The position numbers and the translations under genes were made by a program. Below the pieces are notes generated by a model, which saw nothing but the letters and a program-made list of their open reading frames with translations, did not search any database and was not told the DNA's origin. From contig NZ_JAGTTN010000005.1 of assembly GCF_020682705.1 (NCBI RefSeq), forward strand, positions 225,920-289,919: a stretch of DNA of 64,000 bases, read 5' to 3'. This document shows, piece by piece, positions 1 through 8,477 of this stretch. The stretch comes from Microbacterium allomyrinae (GTDB lineage Bacteria > Actinomycetota > Actinomycetes > Actinomycetales > Microbacteriaceae). Every line of letters starts with the position of its first letter. The first letter of the stretch is position 1.

Positions 1-358
1 GGGTCAGCTCCTGGCCGTCGTGGAAGGTCACACCCTCTCGGAGCGTGAACGTGTAGGTCAGACCGTCCGTCGAGACCGTCCAGTCGCTCGCCAGGGCCGG
101 CACGATGTCCTGCTCCGGGGTGCGCGCCACCAGCCCCTGGTACACGTTGTCGACCAGGATCTGGTCGAGGGCGGCGCCCGCCGTCTCGCGGATGTCGAGG
201 TTTCCGGGCTCGAGCACCAGTCGGATCGCGACGGACGCATCGGGGTCGGGCTCGCCCGTCGTGGTGGGGGCGGGCTCGCTGCCGGCGCTGCAGGCGCTGA
301 GTGCGAGGACGCCGGCGGCGAGGATCGAGGTCGCGACGAGGACGGTGCGACGGAGCAT
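1..358 (-). CDS. ABC transporter substrate-binding lipoprotein, family 5 (partial)
   Basis: Only the first ~119 residues are present; the gene runs off the left edge. It starts [18 protein letters not shown] and has a lipobox LALSAC at about residues 18-23, so it should be a lipid-anchored extracellular protein. The mature part ([20 protein letters not shown], then [20 protein letters not shown] and [14 protein letters not shown]) is the typical N-lobe of SBP_bac_5 proteins, which bind oligopeptides, nickel or some sugars for an ABC importer. The start is supported by GAAAGGA just upstream. The permease and ATPase genes would lie outside the window, so the substrate cannot be told. Confidence 0.93.
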   Translation of the reverse strand, partial: MLRRTVLVATSILAAGVLALSACSAGSEPAPTTTGEPDPDASVAIRLVLEPGNLDIRETAGAALDQILVDNVYQGLVARTPEQDIVPALASDWTVSTDGLTYTFTLREGVTFHDGQELT

Positions 359-440
359 GGGGGTCCTTTCGGAGGGGTCCGCGTGTGCTGTGGCGGGTGC
401 CGGCGGCGACGGGTCTTCGCGACTGCCGGTGCGATAGTCC

Positions 441-508
441 AGCCTAGGGACATCGCGACGGGCCACGGCGACCCGGTACACGGAACGCAACAGAAGCGTT
501 AGCGCTTC
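441..508 (-). promoter_or_regulatory. Probable promoter and operator-like inverted repeat upstream of the lipoprotein gene
   Basis: Read on the minus strand there is a TAGGCT -10 candidate at 446-441. Further upstream, GAAGCG and CGCTTC (493-498 and 503-508) form an inverted repeat around TTAG. An AGCGCT core is typical of LacI-family operators, which often control such importers, but the arms here are imperfect. The repeat also lies 31 bases beyond the stop of the neighbouring hydrolase and could be a weak terminator for it. Confidence 0.35.
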
Positions 509-538
509 CCGGATGCCCGGATCGAGTGCGCAGCGCGC

Positions 539-1489
539 TCAGTCCGGCGCGGCCAGGGTGCGCAGGCGCTCGCCGAGGGCGACGGGGATCTCCTCCTGCA
601 CGTTGTGCCCGGCATCGACCACGGCGACGGATGCCTCGGGGTTGCGACGGGCGAACTCGGCGGCATCCGCTTCGGTGACGTAGCCGCGTTCTCCGCGCAG
701 CAGCGTGGTGGGCGCCACGACACCCGCGAGGTCTTTCCAGCCGCTCTCTCCGAGGACGGCCGACACCGCGTCCGGCGATGCCGAGGCATCCGAGGGGGGC
801 GCGGCGTGCACCGCGTTGGCCAGGTGCGCGAAGTGGTGCTTCCACTCGACGCGTCCGTCGGCGCGGACGCGGGAGTTGAAGAACACGCCGCGCTCGGCCT
901 TGCGACGGGTGCCGCCGCCGAGGCCGAACGCCAGCGCGCGGTCGACGAGCTCGGCGCGCGACGTCCAATCCACGGGGCCGGCGAAGAACTCCCGGATCTG
1001 CGTCGGACCCGCGTTCGGATCGACGCCGGGCGTGATGTCGATGACGACCAGTTCGGCGACGAGGTCGGGTCGGGATGCCGCGACCGCCGCGGCCGTCAGC
1101 CCGCCCAGCGATTGTCCGACGAGCACCTGCGGTGCATCCGTCCAGGCATCCAGCCCCGCCGCGACATCCGGCGCGAGGACGCGGGCGATGTAGGCGGCAT
1201 CGGTGCGCCACGACGAGTCGCCGTGGCCGGGCAGATCGATCGCGAGGGCGGGCAGGCCGAGCGCCAGGATCGTGGTGTCCCACGTGTGGGCGTTCAGGCC
1301 CGCCCCGTGCAGGAACGTCACCGCCGGCGTGGCCTCGGGAGCGCCTCCGGGCGCATAGCGCAGGGCGCTCAGCGAGCGCCCGTCGGGAAGTGTCAGGGTG
1401 AGGCGCTCGCCGCGGGGGATGGGCCCTGCGATGCCGGCGTCGGCAGCCTGTTCCTGAAGGAAGGAGAACTCGTCGATCGGTTCGCTCAC
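539..1489 (-). CDS. Alpha/beta hydrolase
   Basis: A 316-residue alpha/beta-hydrolase-fold enzyme. Visible landmarks are the oxyanion region HGAGLN (about 61-66), the nucleophile elbow GQSLGG with Ser127, and the catalytic His in DAGHN near residue 295. These are typical of esterases, lipases and C-C hydrolases; the substrate cannot be assigned. I chose the GTG start reading VSEPIDEF because GGAGAG lies 9 bases upstream. An in-frame ATG 18 bases earlier (1507-1505) contains that ribosome site inside its own first codons and is less likely. It is divergent from the AlkD-like gene. Confidence 0.85.
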   Translation of the reverse strand: MSEPIDEFSFLQEQAADAGIAGPIPRGERLTLTLPDGRSLSALRYAPGGAPEATPAVTFLHGAGLNAHTWDTTILALGLPALAIDLPGHGDSSWRTDAAYIARVLAPDVAAGLDAWTDAPQVLVGQSLGGLTAAAVAASRPDLVAELVVIDITPGVDPNAGPTQIREFFAGPVDWTSRAELVDRALAFGLGGGTRRKAERGVFFNSRVRADGRVEWKHHFAHLANAVHAAPPSDASASPDAVSAVLGESGWKDLAGVVAPTTLLRGERGYVTEADAAEFARRNPEASVAVVDAGHNVQEEIPVALGERLRTLAAPD

Positions 1490-1567
1490 GGGCACATTCT
1501 CTCCCATCGCGGAGGCATCGAGATCCCGGGTGTCATGGCGCTTCATAGACTGGGCTCGGAGGTCCCG

Positions 1568-2248
1568 ATGCCCGAAACGACCCTGTCCGAGGCGCTGGCC
1601 GAACTCGCCGCCCTGGAGGATCCCAAGATGCGCGCCGCGAACGAGAAGCGCGGCGACGACCACGGCATCAACCTCGGGCGCATGAGGGCGCTGGCCAAGA
1701 GGATCAAGACCGACCAGCCGCTCGCACGTGAACTGTGGGAGACCGGCGAGACTGCTCCGCGCCTGCTCGCGATACTCGTCTGTCGCCCGCGCGAGTACAG
1801 CGCGGACGAACTGGACGCGATGCTCCGCGAGACGGATCCTCCGAAGGTGAACGAGTGGTTCGTCAGCTACGTCGCCAAGAAGTCGCCGCTGGCCGAAGAG
1901 CTGCGGATGCGCTGGTTCGGCGATGCGGATCCCACCGTCGCGGCAGCGGCGTGGTCCCTGACGAGCGAACGCGTGGTCAAGAAGGCGGAGGGCCTCGACC
2001 TCGACGACCTTCTCGATCTGATCGAGCGCGACATGAGGGACGCGCCGCCGCGGCCGCAGTGGACGATGAACGAGACGCTCGCGCAGATCGGCATCCACAA
2101 CGCGCGATTGCGCCCTCGCGCGCTGGAGATCGGCGAGCGGCTGCAGGTGCTCGCCGACTATCCGACGCCTCCGGGCTGCACGTCGCCGTTCGCTCCGAGC
2201 TGGATCTCCGAGATCGTGCGCCGCCGCGAAGCCGTCACCGCTGGATAG
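1568..2248 (+). CDS. DNA alkylation repair protein (AlkD-like)
   Basis: 226 residues, all helical HEAT-like repeats, resembling PF08713/COG4912 DNA alkylation repair enzymes that remove bulky or cationic alkyl adducts such as N3- and N7-alkylpurines. Supporting stretches include KRGDDHGINLGRMRALAKRI, KVNEWFVSYVAKKSP and QWTMNETLAQIGIHNARLR; the last resembles the conserved C-terminal region of the family. The start is fixed by GGAGGT five bases before ATG, with a TAGACT -10 at 1546-1551. Catalytic residues cannot be pinned down without an alignment. It is divergent from the alpha/beta hydrolase. Confidence 0.8.
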   Translation: MPETTLSEALAELAALEDPKMRAANEKRGDDHGINLGRMRALAKRIKTDQPLARELWETGETAPRLLAILVCRPREYSADELDAMLRETDPPKVNEWFVSYVAKKSPLAEELRMRWFGDADPTVAAAAWSLTSERVVKKAEGLDLDDLLDLIERDMRDAPPRPQWTMNETLAQIGIHNARLRPRALEIGERLQVLADYPTPPGCTSPFAPSWISEIVRRREAVTAG

Positions 2249-2257
2249 GCTGACGGC

Positions 2258-2767
2258 ATGACGCAAGAACCCCGCGTACACCTGTCGAGATCGGCCCCGC
2301 CTGCCTATCAGGCGCTCTCGGCGTTCTCGAAGGCCGTCGGCGCGATCGCCACCGAGAACGGCCTCGACGACCGCCTGAAGGAGCTCGTGCAGATCCACAC
2401 GTCGCAGCTGAACGGCTGCGCGTACTGCGTGCGTGTCCACGTCGAACGGGCTGTGAAGGCCGGCGTCACCGCGGATGTCGTCGCGCAGCTGCCGGTGTGG
2501 CGCGACTCCGGAGTCTTCACCGATCGCGAGCGCGCGGGGCTCGAACTCGCCGAGTCGTTCGCGTTCATCCACGATGACGGCATCCCCGACGATGTCTACG
2601 ACCGCGTCGGCGGAGTGCTCAGCGAGGCCGAGTACGTCGCTCTCAGCTGGATCCTCGTCTCGATCAACGCGTTCAACCGCGTCGCGATCGCCGGACGCTA
2701 CGACGTGCCGCCGCGCGATGACCTCACCCGCGAAGACAAGGACGCCGCCGCGGGCAAGGCGTGGTGA
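2258..2767 (+). CDS. Carboxymuconolactone decarboxylase / AhpD-like peroxidase-family protein
   Basis: 169 residues with the AhpD signature NGCAYCVRVHVERA: redox pair Cys54 and Cys57 and the nearby His61, in an all-helical CMD domain. Family members with CxxC act as thiol peroxidases or alkylhydroperoxidase partners in the cytosol. The C-terminal half (ALSWILVSINAFNRVAIAGR) matches the short, single-domain subgroup. It follows the AlkD-like gene by nine bases and its stop overlaps the start of the broken phosphatase gene, so all three may be co-transcribed. Peroxidase activity is inferred from the family. Confidence 0.88.
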   Translation: MTQEPRVHLSRSAPPAYQALSAFSKAVGAIATENGLDDRLKELVQIHTSQLNGCAYCVRVHVERAVKAGVTADVVAQLPVWRDSGVFTDRERAGLELAESFAFIHDDGIPDDVYDRVGGVLSEAEYVALSWILVSINAFNRVAIAGRYDVPPRDDLTREDKDAAAGKAW

Positions 2768-3502
2768 CAGCGGCAGACTCCGAGGCCGGCGACCCGGTGG
2801 TCTCGGGCGCCGTGAATCTCCGCGACGTCGGCGGCCTCGCGGCGGGTGCCCTGGTCACACGCCACGGCGTGCTGTTCCGCTCGGGCAACCTCGCGCGGCT
2901 GGACGCTGCGGGAGCGCGCGCTCGCCGACCTGCGTCTGCGGCGGATCATCGATCTGCGCGCGGACGAAGAGGTCGCGCGCGAGCCGAGCCTGCTGGACGG
3001 GATCGACGTGGTGACGCAGCGCGTGCCGTTGTTCCTCGGCTCGGTCGACTCCTTCTTCAGCGACGACATCGGACTCGACGAGATGTACCGCCGCCTGGTC
3101 GATGACTCCTCGGCCGGTGTCGTGGACGTGGTGCGCGGCATCCTGGCCGACCAGCCGGTGCTGGTGCACTGCACGGTCGGAAAGGATCGCACCGGGGTCA
3201 CGGTCGCGCTGACTCTCGCCGCCGCCGGGGTCGATGCAGAGTCCGTCGTGTCGGACTACGCCCGCACCGAGGTGCTGCTTCCCGAAGGGCGCAACCGCCG
3301 GATCGTGGAGTTCCTGCGCGCCCTGCACCCCGAGGCGGTGCATCTCGAGGACCTCGCGACCCGTTCGCCCGCACCTGTCATGCGCGCATTGCTGGATGAC
3401 GTCGTCGCGCGCTACGGCTCGGCCGCGGACTACCTGCGCGCACCCGGTCTCGACGACGACGAAGCGGCGGAGCTGCGACGCGTGCTGCTGCGCGAATTGT
3501 GA
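2761..3502 (+). pseudogene. Tyrosine-protein phosphatase (PF13350-like), frameshifted
   Basis: The reading frame is split. The first part (start GTG 2761 or 2764) encodes VNLRDVGGLAAG...LFRSGNLARLDAAG, the typical N-terminus of Tyr_Pase_2 proteins. Homology then continues one frame over, in ERALADLRLRRIIDLRADEE, and runs to the C-terminus. It includes the cysteine-phosphatase loop HCTVGKDRTG (HCx5R). The switch falls at about 2905-2920, where removing one G of the GGG at 2910-2912 would restore one frame. All catalytic parts survive, so this is a recent mutation, a sequencing error, or programmed frameshifting. The gene overlaps the end of the AhpD-like gene. Confidence 0.85.
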
Positions 3503-3528
3503 CGGCTGAGCCCACTCTCTTTTCGCAC

Positions 3529-3561
3529 TGAGGTAAGGCAACCCTTCATCAGGGGTATAGT
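3529..3561 (+). promoter_or_regulatory. Candidate DtxR/IdeR iron box and promoter
   Basis: TGAGGTAAGGCAACCCTTC (3529-3547) matches the remembered IdeR consensus TTAGGTTAGGCTAACCTAA at 13 of 19 positions, including both inner half-sites. It overlaps the expected -35 region of a TATAGT -10 box at 3556-3561, where a bound repressor would block polymerase. The ATG lies 9 nt past the -10 box, so the transcript should be nearly leaderless. Iron repression of the downstream SIP-like gene is inferred. Confidence 0.6.
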
Positions 3562-3570
3562 GGATTCGTC

Positions 3571-4074
3571 ATGACCCACACGACCGAGACCCGCAGCACC
3601 CGCCACGGCAGCGCCGAGCACAGCGCTTCGGCCTGTCGCGCCTCGCGTCACACGCGCGTGCAGCAGCTCATCACCGCCGACGAGACCTCGCTGGTCGATC
3701 TCGAGACCCTTCTCGCGACCTTGCCGATCTGCTCGACGGGGCGCGTCTTCATCGAGATTCCGGATGCCTCGTGGCAGGCCGCCATCGTCGCACCGAGCCG
3801 CATGGTCGTGACGTGGCTCGATCGCTCGCAGCGTTCCGGCGCTCCCGGCACGGGCCGAGGCTGCACGTCGGGAGAGGCGCTCTCGCGTGCCGTCACCGCG
3901 TGGGCCGACGAGATGCTGTGCGAGTCCGCCGAACAGGGCGACGACCAGACGCGCATCCACCTCCTCGGCGGCTATCTCGGCACCGCCGACATCGTCGACC
4001 ACCTGATCGATCTCGGCATCCGCGCCGACGCGATTCACGCGCCCGAGCAGTACGGTCTCGCGACAGCCCGCTGA
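3571..4074 (+). CDS. Small SIP (siderophore-interacting protein)-like protein
   Basis: 167 residues. The N-terminal ~45 residues are polar and probably disordered. The remainder (GRVFIEIPDASWQAAIVAP, RMVVTWLDRSQRSG, then IHLLGGYLGTADIVDHLIDLG) resembles the C-terminal SIP domain of ViuB-type ferric-siderophore reductases. The FAD-binding domain of the full-length proteins is missing. Such stand-alone SIP proteins occur in actinobacteria and are presumed to act in iron release. The iron-box-like site in the promoter supports this role. There is no clear Shine-Dalgarno, consistent with leaderless translation. Domain assignment is by eye and moderately secure. Confidence 0.6.
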   Translation: MTHTTETRSTRHGSAEHSASACRASRHTRVQQLITADETSLVDLETLLATLPICSTGRVFIEIPDASWQAAIVAPSRMVVTWLDRSQRSGAPGTGRGCTSGEALSRAVTAWADEMLCESAEQGDDQTRIHLLGGYLGTADIVDHLIDLGIRADAIHAPEQYGLATAR

Positions 4075-4096
4075 CCCGCCGCACGCGATCCGCGGT

Positions 4097-4555
4097 TCAG
4101 GCCGCTCCGCGAGGCACATAGTTGCCGTCCTCGAGTCCCGCCTCGATCTCGAATCGATTGCGCAGCGGATTCCGTCCGGCTAGGGCGTAGAGCGGCGTCA
4201 TCAGCAGGCCGTAGCGCTCCCACTGGCGCTTGTGCACAGCCTCGTGCCGCAGCAGCGCGGCGCTCACCCGTCCGTCGCCGGTGAGGAAGCACCCGCCGAC
4301 GCACACGCCGCCGCGCGGAAAGGTCCAACGCGGCATCCCGCGGAAGACCCACAGGCCCTCGCGCTTCTCGATGCGTCCCGTGCTCCACAGCGACCCCCAC
4401 ACCCAGCCCACGGCGCTGCCGTACCAGAAGCCGGCGCGGCTGATCGGCGAGTCCAGAAGGAACGACGGGATCATGCGGTCGATGCGGCGGCCGCGAAGCA
4501 CGGCGCGCTCGGCAGCGGCACGCCAGCCCCGGGGCGGCGCGGGGATCGGACTCAC
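4097..4555 (-). CDS. Uncharacterised protein with HExxH motif
   Basis: 152 residues, not firmly recognised. There is one hydrophobic stretch (AGFWYGSAVGWVWGSLW, about 41-57), a cysteine pair in GGVCVGGC (85 and 89), and RHEAVHKRQW, giving an HExxH zinc-protease-like motif at His104-Glu105-His108. A downstream NRFEIEAGLEDG could supply a third ligand. Similar short proteins carry automatic names such as Fe-S oxidoreductase, which this sequence does not support. The GTG start overlaps the stop of the arginase-family gene (GTGA), so the two are translationally coupled. A membrane-associated metalloprotein is an inference. Confidence 0.75.
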   Translation of the reverse strand: MSPIPAPPRGWRAAAERAVLRGRRIDRMIPSFLLDSPISRAGFWYGSAVGWVWGSLWSTGRIEKREGLWVFRGMPRWTFPRGGVCVGGCFLTGDGRVSAALLRHEAVHKRQWERYGLLMTPLYALAGRNPLRNRFEIEAGLEDGNYVPRGAA

Positions 4556-5373
4556 GCGAGCGCCCCGATCACGCGCAGGATCGCGCCGAGGTCGTCGGTG
4601 GCGGATGCCGCAGAAGCGGGGGAGTAGCCGGCCAGCGATGCTCCGACCAGGGGCAGCCGGGCGCGCAGCCCCGATACAGCGGCGGTCAGTTCCGAGACGG
4701 AGACCCCGAACGGCTCGGGGTGGGCGTTGCCGGCGAGTTCGGAGGGATCGAGCACGTCGACGTCGATGTGCACGTACACCGCGTCGGCCCCGGTGAGGGC
4801 GACCGACTCGGCGAGGGCCTCGGCATCGCGCAGGACGTCGACCGCGAGGGTCGCGATCCCGAGCTCGGTCACGAGGTCGAGTTCGGCGTCGTCGTAGGAC
4901 CGCGCGCCCGCGATGACGATGCGATCGGCGCCGATCGTGCCTGCCTCGAGCGACAGGCCCGGCTCACCGCGACCGAGCACAGCGCTCAGCACCATGCCCG
5001 CGAAGGCGCCGGAGGGCGACGATTGCGGGGAGTTGAGGTCGGGGTGCGCGTCGAGCCAGACGACCGCGAGGCCAGGAGATCGGCGCGCTGCGTGGGCGAT
5101 GGGGGCGAGCGCGATGCCGCAGTCGCCGCCGATCGTGAGCACCGGCTCCGTGTGGCCGGCCAGGGCGTCGGCGATCTGCGCGGACACCCGCTGGAGCGAG
5201 CTGAAACGGTGGATGCCGGTGCCCAACGACTCGCCGGCCTCCATCGGCACGTCCAGCACCGTGGTGGCCGAGCGGGGAAGGTCTCCGGCGATGGCCTGGG
5301 CGCCGTCGATGAGCTGCATCGCCCGAGACGACGGGCTTCCCTGCCACTGCGGCACCACGAGATATCGCGTCAT
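4552..5373 (-). CDS. Arginase/agmatinase-family hydrolase
   Basis: 273 residues of the ureohydrolase fold, whose members use a dimanganese centre to hydrolyse guanidino compounds. Visible metal motifs are IGGDC (Asp84), LDAHPDLN (Asp108, His110, Asp112) and VHIDVDVLDP. The first histidine of the usual GGDH motif is replaced by Cys85, so one metal site is altered. The usual substrates are arginine, agmatine or formimidoylglutamate, and none can be chosen here. It is the first gene of a two-gene unit with the HExxH protein. Confidence 0.85.
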   Translation of the reverse strand: MTRYLVVPQWQGSPSSRAMQLIDGAQAIAGDLPRSATTVLDVPMEAGESLGTGIHRFSSLQRVSAQIADALAGHTEPVLTIGGDCGIALAPIAHAARRSPGLAVVWLDAHPDLNSPQSSPSGAFAGMVLSAVLGRGEPGLSLEAGTIGADRIVIAGARSYDDAELDLVTELGIATLAVDVLRDAEALAESVALTGADAVYVHIDVDVLDPSELAGNAHPEPFGVSVSELTAAVSGLRARLPLVGASLAGYSPASAASATDDLGAILRVIGALA

Positions 5374-5452
5374 CCCCTCATCTTCGCCTAGAGCGGCGGT
5401 CCCGGCATCTTTCCCGCGACGAAGGGCGCCCGCGACAGGCGGAGACGACGGA

Positions 5453-5483
5453 GGGGCGCCGGTCCTCGCGGACGCGGCGCCCC
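5453..5483 (-). terminator. Hairpin terminator after pspA
   Basis: GGGGCGCC (5453-5460) pairs with GGCGCCCC (5476-5483), just past the pspA stop on the minus strand and before the arginase-family start. There is no T-run. Confidence 0.55.
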
Positions 5484-5503
5484 TCGTGCGGTGCTGTGCT
5501 CGG

Positions 5504-6241
5504 TCAGTTGCCGATCGCGGCCTGCGGCGTGCCGCCGGCCTTCAGCACGGCCAGCCGCGCCTCGACCTCGGTCAGCTCGCCGACGTCCTCGAGCTGGTTG
5601 AACTGCGCGTCGAGGGTGGATGCCGCGAGTTCCTGCTTGCCGGTCGCGAGGGCCTCCTGCCGGCGGACCTTGTCTTCGAAGCGGCCGAGCTCGCTGGTCG
5701 GGTCGAGCACGTCGATCGACTTGACCGCGTCGTGGACCTTGTTCTGCGCTTCGGCCGTCTTGGCGCGCGCGAGAAGCTCGGAGCGCTTGGACTTCAGCTG
5801 CTCCAGCTTCTGCTTCATGCCATTGAGGCCCTCTTTGAGCTTGTCGACGACCTCGTTCTGCGAGGCGATCGTCGGCGCGATGGCCCGTGCCTCGTTCTCT
5901 TCGCTGATCTGACGCTGCAGCGCGATCTTCGCGAGGTTGTCGAACTTGTCGGCGTCGGGGGTGTTGCCCGTGGTCCGCAGCTCGTCGGCCTTGCGGCTGG
6001 CGGCGAGTGCCTTGTTGCCCCACTCGGTGGCCGCCTGGATGTCTTCCTGGTGGTCGCGCTCGAGCAGACGCAGGTTGCCGATCGTCTCGGCGATGGCCGA
6101 CTCGGCGTCGGCGATGGAGTTGGTGTAGTCCCGCACCAGCTGGTCGAGCATCTTCTGCGGATCCTCGGCGGAGTCGAGGAGCGCGTTGATGTTCGCCTTC
6201 ATGAGGGTAGAGATTCGACCGAAGATGGACTGCTTCGCCAT
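5504..6241 (-). CDS. pspA: PspA/IM30-family membrane stress protein
   Basis: 245 residues, almost entirely coiled-coil helix, beginning MAKQSIFGRISTLMKANINA, the amphipathic membrane-binding helix typical of PspA/IM30/Vipp1. Conserved features follow: NALLDSAEDPQKMLDQLVRD and the long heptad region to about residue 190. These proteins form scaffolds on stressed membranes and limit proton leakage (ESCRT-III-like). An AAGGAA ribosome site precedes the ATG. The gene lies downstream of the TPM-domain membrane protein in the same direction with an 89-base gap, a common actinobacterial pairing. No PspBC or PspF genes are nearby. Confidence 0.95.
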   Translation of the reverse strand: MAKQSIFGRISTLMKANINALLDSAEDPQKMLDQLVRDYTNSIADAESAIAETIGNLRLLERDHQEDIQAATEWGNKALAASRKADELRTTGNTPDADKFDNLAKIALQRQISEENEARAIAPTIASQNEVVDKLKEGLNGMKQKLEQLKSKRSELLARAKTAEAQNKVHDAVKSIDVLDPTSELGRFEDKVRRQEALATGKQELAASTLDAQFNQLEDVGELTEVEARLAVLKAGGTPQAAIGN

Positions 6242-6330
6242 CGGTATTTCCTTCCTTGTCGGACTGAGTACAGAGGATCAGGTTGTGGATGCCGCCGCGG
6301 TGGCGCCGGGTCTGCGGGGGGCGTGCCGGT

Positions 6331-8319
6331 TCAGAATCGACCACCTCCTCGGCGACCGCGTGTGCCGCCGCCGCCGAAGCTGCCCGGGCGCATCCCGGAA
6401 CTGCGACCGGACGAGCCGCCGAGCATTCCGCCGAGACTCCCGCCGCTGGACGAGCCGCCGCGACCGCCCAGCAGGGAGTTGAGCACGATGCCGCCCAGAA
6501 CGGCGCCCATCATGCCACCGCCGCCCGACTGTCCACCACCCCCGAGCATGCCGTCGGCGCCGCCGCCGAACGCGCCCACATCGTTCTGTGCGAGTTGGAT
6601 CGCTTGCCCTGCCAGCTGGTCGGCGCGCTGTGCATGCTGCATCGCCTGCTCGGGGTCGCCGGCCTGCAGCGCCTGGGCGCGGGCGAGCGATGCGCCGGCC
6701 TCGGCAAGACGTGTGCGCGCCTGCGCGCCGACCGCGCCACGGCGTGCGGTGATGTAGTCCTCCGCCGTCGAGACCTGAGCCTGGGCCTGCAGGATGAGCT
6801 GGCCCACCATCTGCCGCGCGCGCTGGGCCTGGGCCGCGGCATCCCGCACGCCCTGCACCAGTGTGTCGATCTGCTGGTTCGCCGCCTCGAGGCTCTGCAG
6901 GGCCACCAGGGGCCGCTTGGCCGTTCCGGTGAGGTGGGTGCGCGCGGCATCGAGCTGCTGGCGCGTTGCCGCGATCACGGCCGCGATGCGCCCGTCGGCG
7001 TCGGGGAGGGTGGCCGCGGCCGCGATGTCGCCCTCGAGCTCGGCGACGAGGGCTGCCGCGCTGCGCTCGCCCGCGGCCAGGTCGCTCGCGAGCTTGCCGA
7101 TCGCATCTTCGAGGAGCGTCGCCTGCCCGACCGCCTCTTCGGCAGCGCGGATGCCGACAGCGGCCTCGCCGCCGTTGCCCGCGCCGATGGCCCTCTGCGC
7201 ATTGGTGAGCTGCTCGTCGGCGAAGGCGAGACGCTGGCGGGCCTGGTCGGGGTTGTCGAGGACCGTCGCAAGCGCCTCGGGCGCGTACGCCGCCTGCAGT
7301 CCCCGCAGCGCGGTCGCCGACTGGTCGAGCGACGCCGCGGCCTTCGCCCGCTGCTCCTGCACCCGAGCGAGCGCCTCGGGGGCGTTCTGCTCGAGCTTTC
7401 GCAGCTCGTCGAACGCGGCCGACTTCTCGTCGAGCAGTGCATTCGCCGCCTCGCACAACGCGATGATCCGCTCGTTCCACGCACGCGTGTCCTGCGGGGC
7501 GTCGGGGGTGGCGTCGTCGAGCTGCTGCTTGAGGGTGAACGCCTCGTCCAGTCCCGCCTGGGCCGTCGCGAGCGCCGCTTCGAACTCGGCTGTGACCGCA
7601 TCGCCGAACTGGGCGGTGGCGAAGCCGAGCTCCTGTGCGCTCGTCTTGAGCGCATCGTCGGTCTGCACCAGCAGCGACGACGCACGCCGCTCGAGCTCTT
7701 CGAGCGGAATCTGCTCGGTCGGGAGCACTGCGTTCCCGCCGCCCGCCACGCCCTTCTTGCGACGTCGCAGGACCAGCACGACGATGAGCGCGATGCCTGC
7801 CGCGACCGCGGCGATGACCAGGATCCACGTCAGGCCGCCGCCGCCGCCCGCGAGGGCCGTCGTCATGCCCTCGGCCGCGGCGGTCACCGCGCCGGCGTAG
7901 TCGCCTTCGGAGAGATACGGGCGGATGCCGGACTCGATGTCGGTGAGCTGCTGATCGGTGAGCGGTCCGGTGCTGTCGGCCGACAGGTAGAACTGACGGC
8001 CGTCGACGGCCACGGCCAGAAGGTACTGGCTGGGGCCGAGTCCGTTGCTCTCCGCAACGCTGTCGGCCCATTGCTGACTGTTGGCGGGGTTGGTGAACTC
8101 GTCGACGAAAACGACGTAGAGATCGGATCCGGTGCTGTCGTACAGCTGCGTCAACTCGGCCTCGGCCGCATCGGTCTCGGCGGCCGAGAGAGCACCGACG
8201 TCATCGAGGACGTGACCCGCCCCCAGCGTCACCGGGTCGGTCGCCCAGGCGGCGCCGCCTGAGATGCCGAGTGCGACCGCAGTGGCCGCCATGAGCGCCG
8301 CAGCCCATCGCGCACGCAT
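6331..8319 (-). CDS. TPM-domain membrane protein with coiled coil and Gly-rich tail
   Basis: 662 residues. In order: a signal peptide (MRARWAAALMAATAVALG, cleavage near AWA-TDP), a TPM domain (about 30-155; SDLYVVFVDEFTNPANSQQW, QYLLAVAVDGRQFYLSA), a transmembrane helix (LTWILVIAAVAAGIALIVVL) followed by RRRKK, a long cytoplasmic coiled-coil region, and a Gly/Ser/Met-rich tail ending GRRGGGRF. TPM domains occur in proteins of photosystem maintenance and in bacterial membrane quality control. Co-location with pspA suggests envelope stress. GGAGGG sits 8 bases before the ATG, with a TAGACT -10 at 8366-8361 on this strand. Confidence 0.88.
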   Translation of the reverse strand: MRARWAAALMAATAVALGISGGAAWATDPVTLGAGHVLDDVGALSAAETDAAEAELTQLYDSTGSDLYVVFVDEFTNPANSQQWADSVAESNGLGPSQYLLAVAVDGRQFYLSADSTGPLTDQQLTDIESGIRPYLSEGDYAGAVTAAAEGMTTALAGGGGGLTWILVIAAVAAGIALIVVLVLRRRKKGVAGGGNAVLPTEQIPLEELERRASSLLVQTDDALKTSAQELGFATAQFGDAVTAEFEAALATAQAGLDEAFTLKQQLDDATPDAPQDTRAWNERIIALCEAANALLDEKSAAFDELRKLEQNAPEALARVQEQRAKAAASLDQSATALRGLQAAYAPEALATVLDNPDQARQRLAFADEQLTNAQRAIGAGNGGEAAVGIRAAEEAVGQATLLEDAIGKLASDLAAGERSAAALVAELEGDIAAAATLPDADGRIAAVIAATRQQLDAARTHLTGTAKRPLVALQSLEAANQQIDTLVQGVRDAAAQAQRARQMVGQLILQAQAQVSTAEDYITARRGAVGAQARTRLAEAGASLARAQALQAGDPEQAMQHAQRADQLAGQAIQLAQNDVGAFGGGADGMLGGGGQSGGGGMMGAVLGGIVLNSLLGGRGGSSSGGSLGGMLGGSSGRSSGMRPGSFGGGGTRGRRGGGRF

Positions 8320-8477
8320 CGATTCCCCCTCCGGGACGCGGACACCTGCCCCCTCACGCGAGTCTATGCAGGTGCGTGCATGAGGTGGTAGCCCGCCTGT
8401 CGACCGGCCGTGGAGCGCGGGTCGCTCCCCAGGTTGGCGACGGGCAACAGGTAGCATCTGCGATCCGGAGGACGACT

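Noticed and set aside
1490..1507. ATG at 1507-1505 as start of the alpha/beta hydrolase
   Set aside because: The ribosome site GGAGAG would lie inside the coding sequence; the GTG nine bases after it is better placed.
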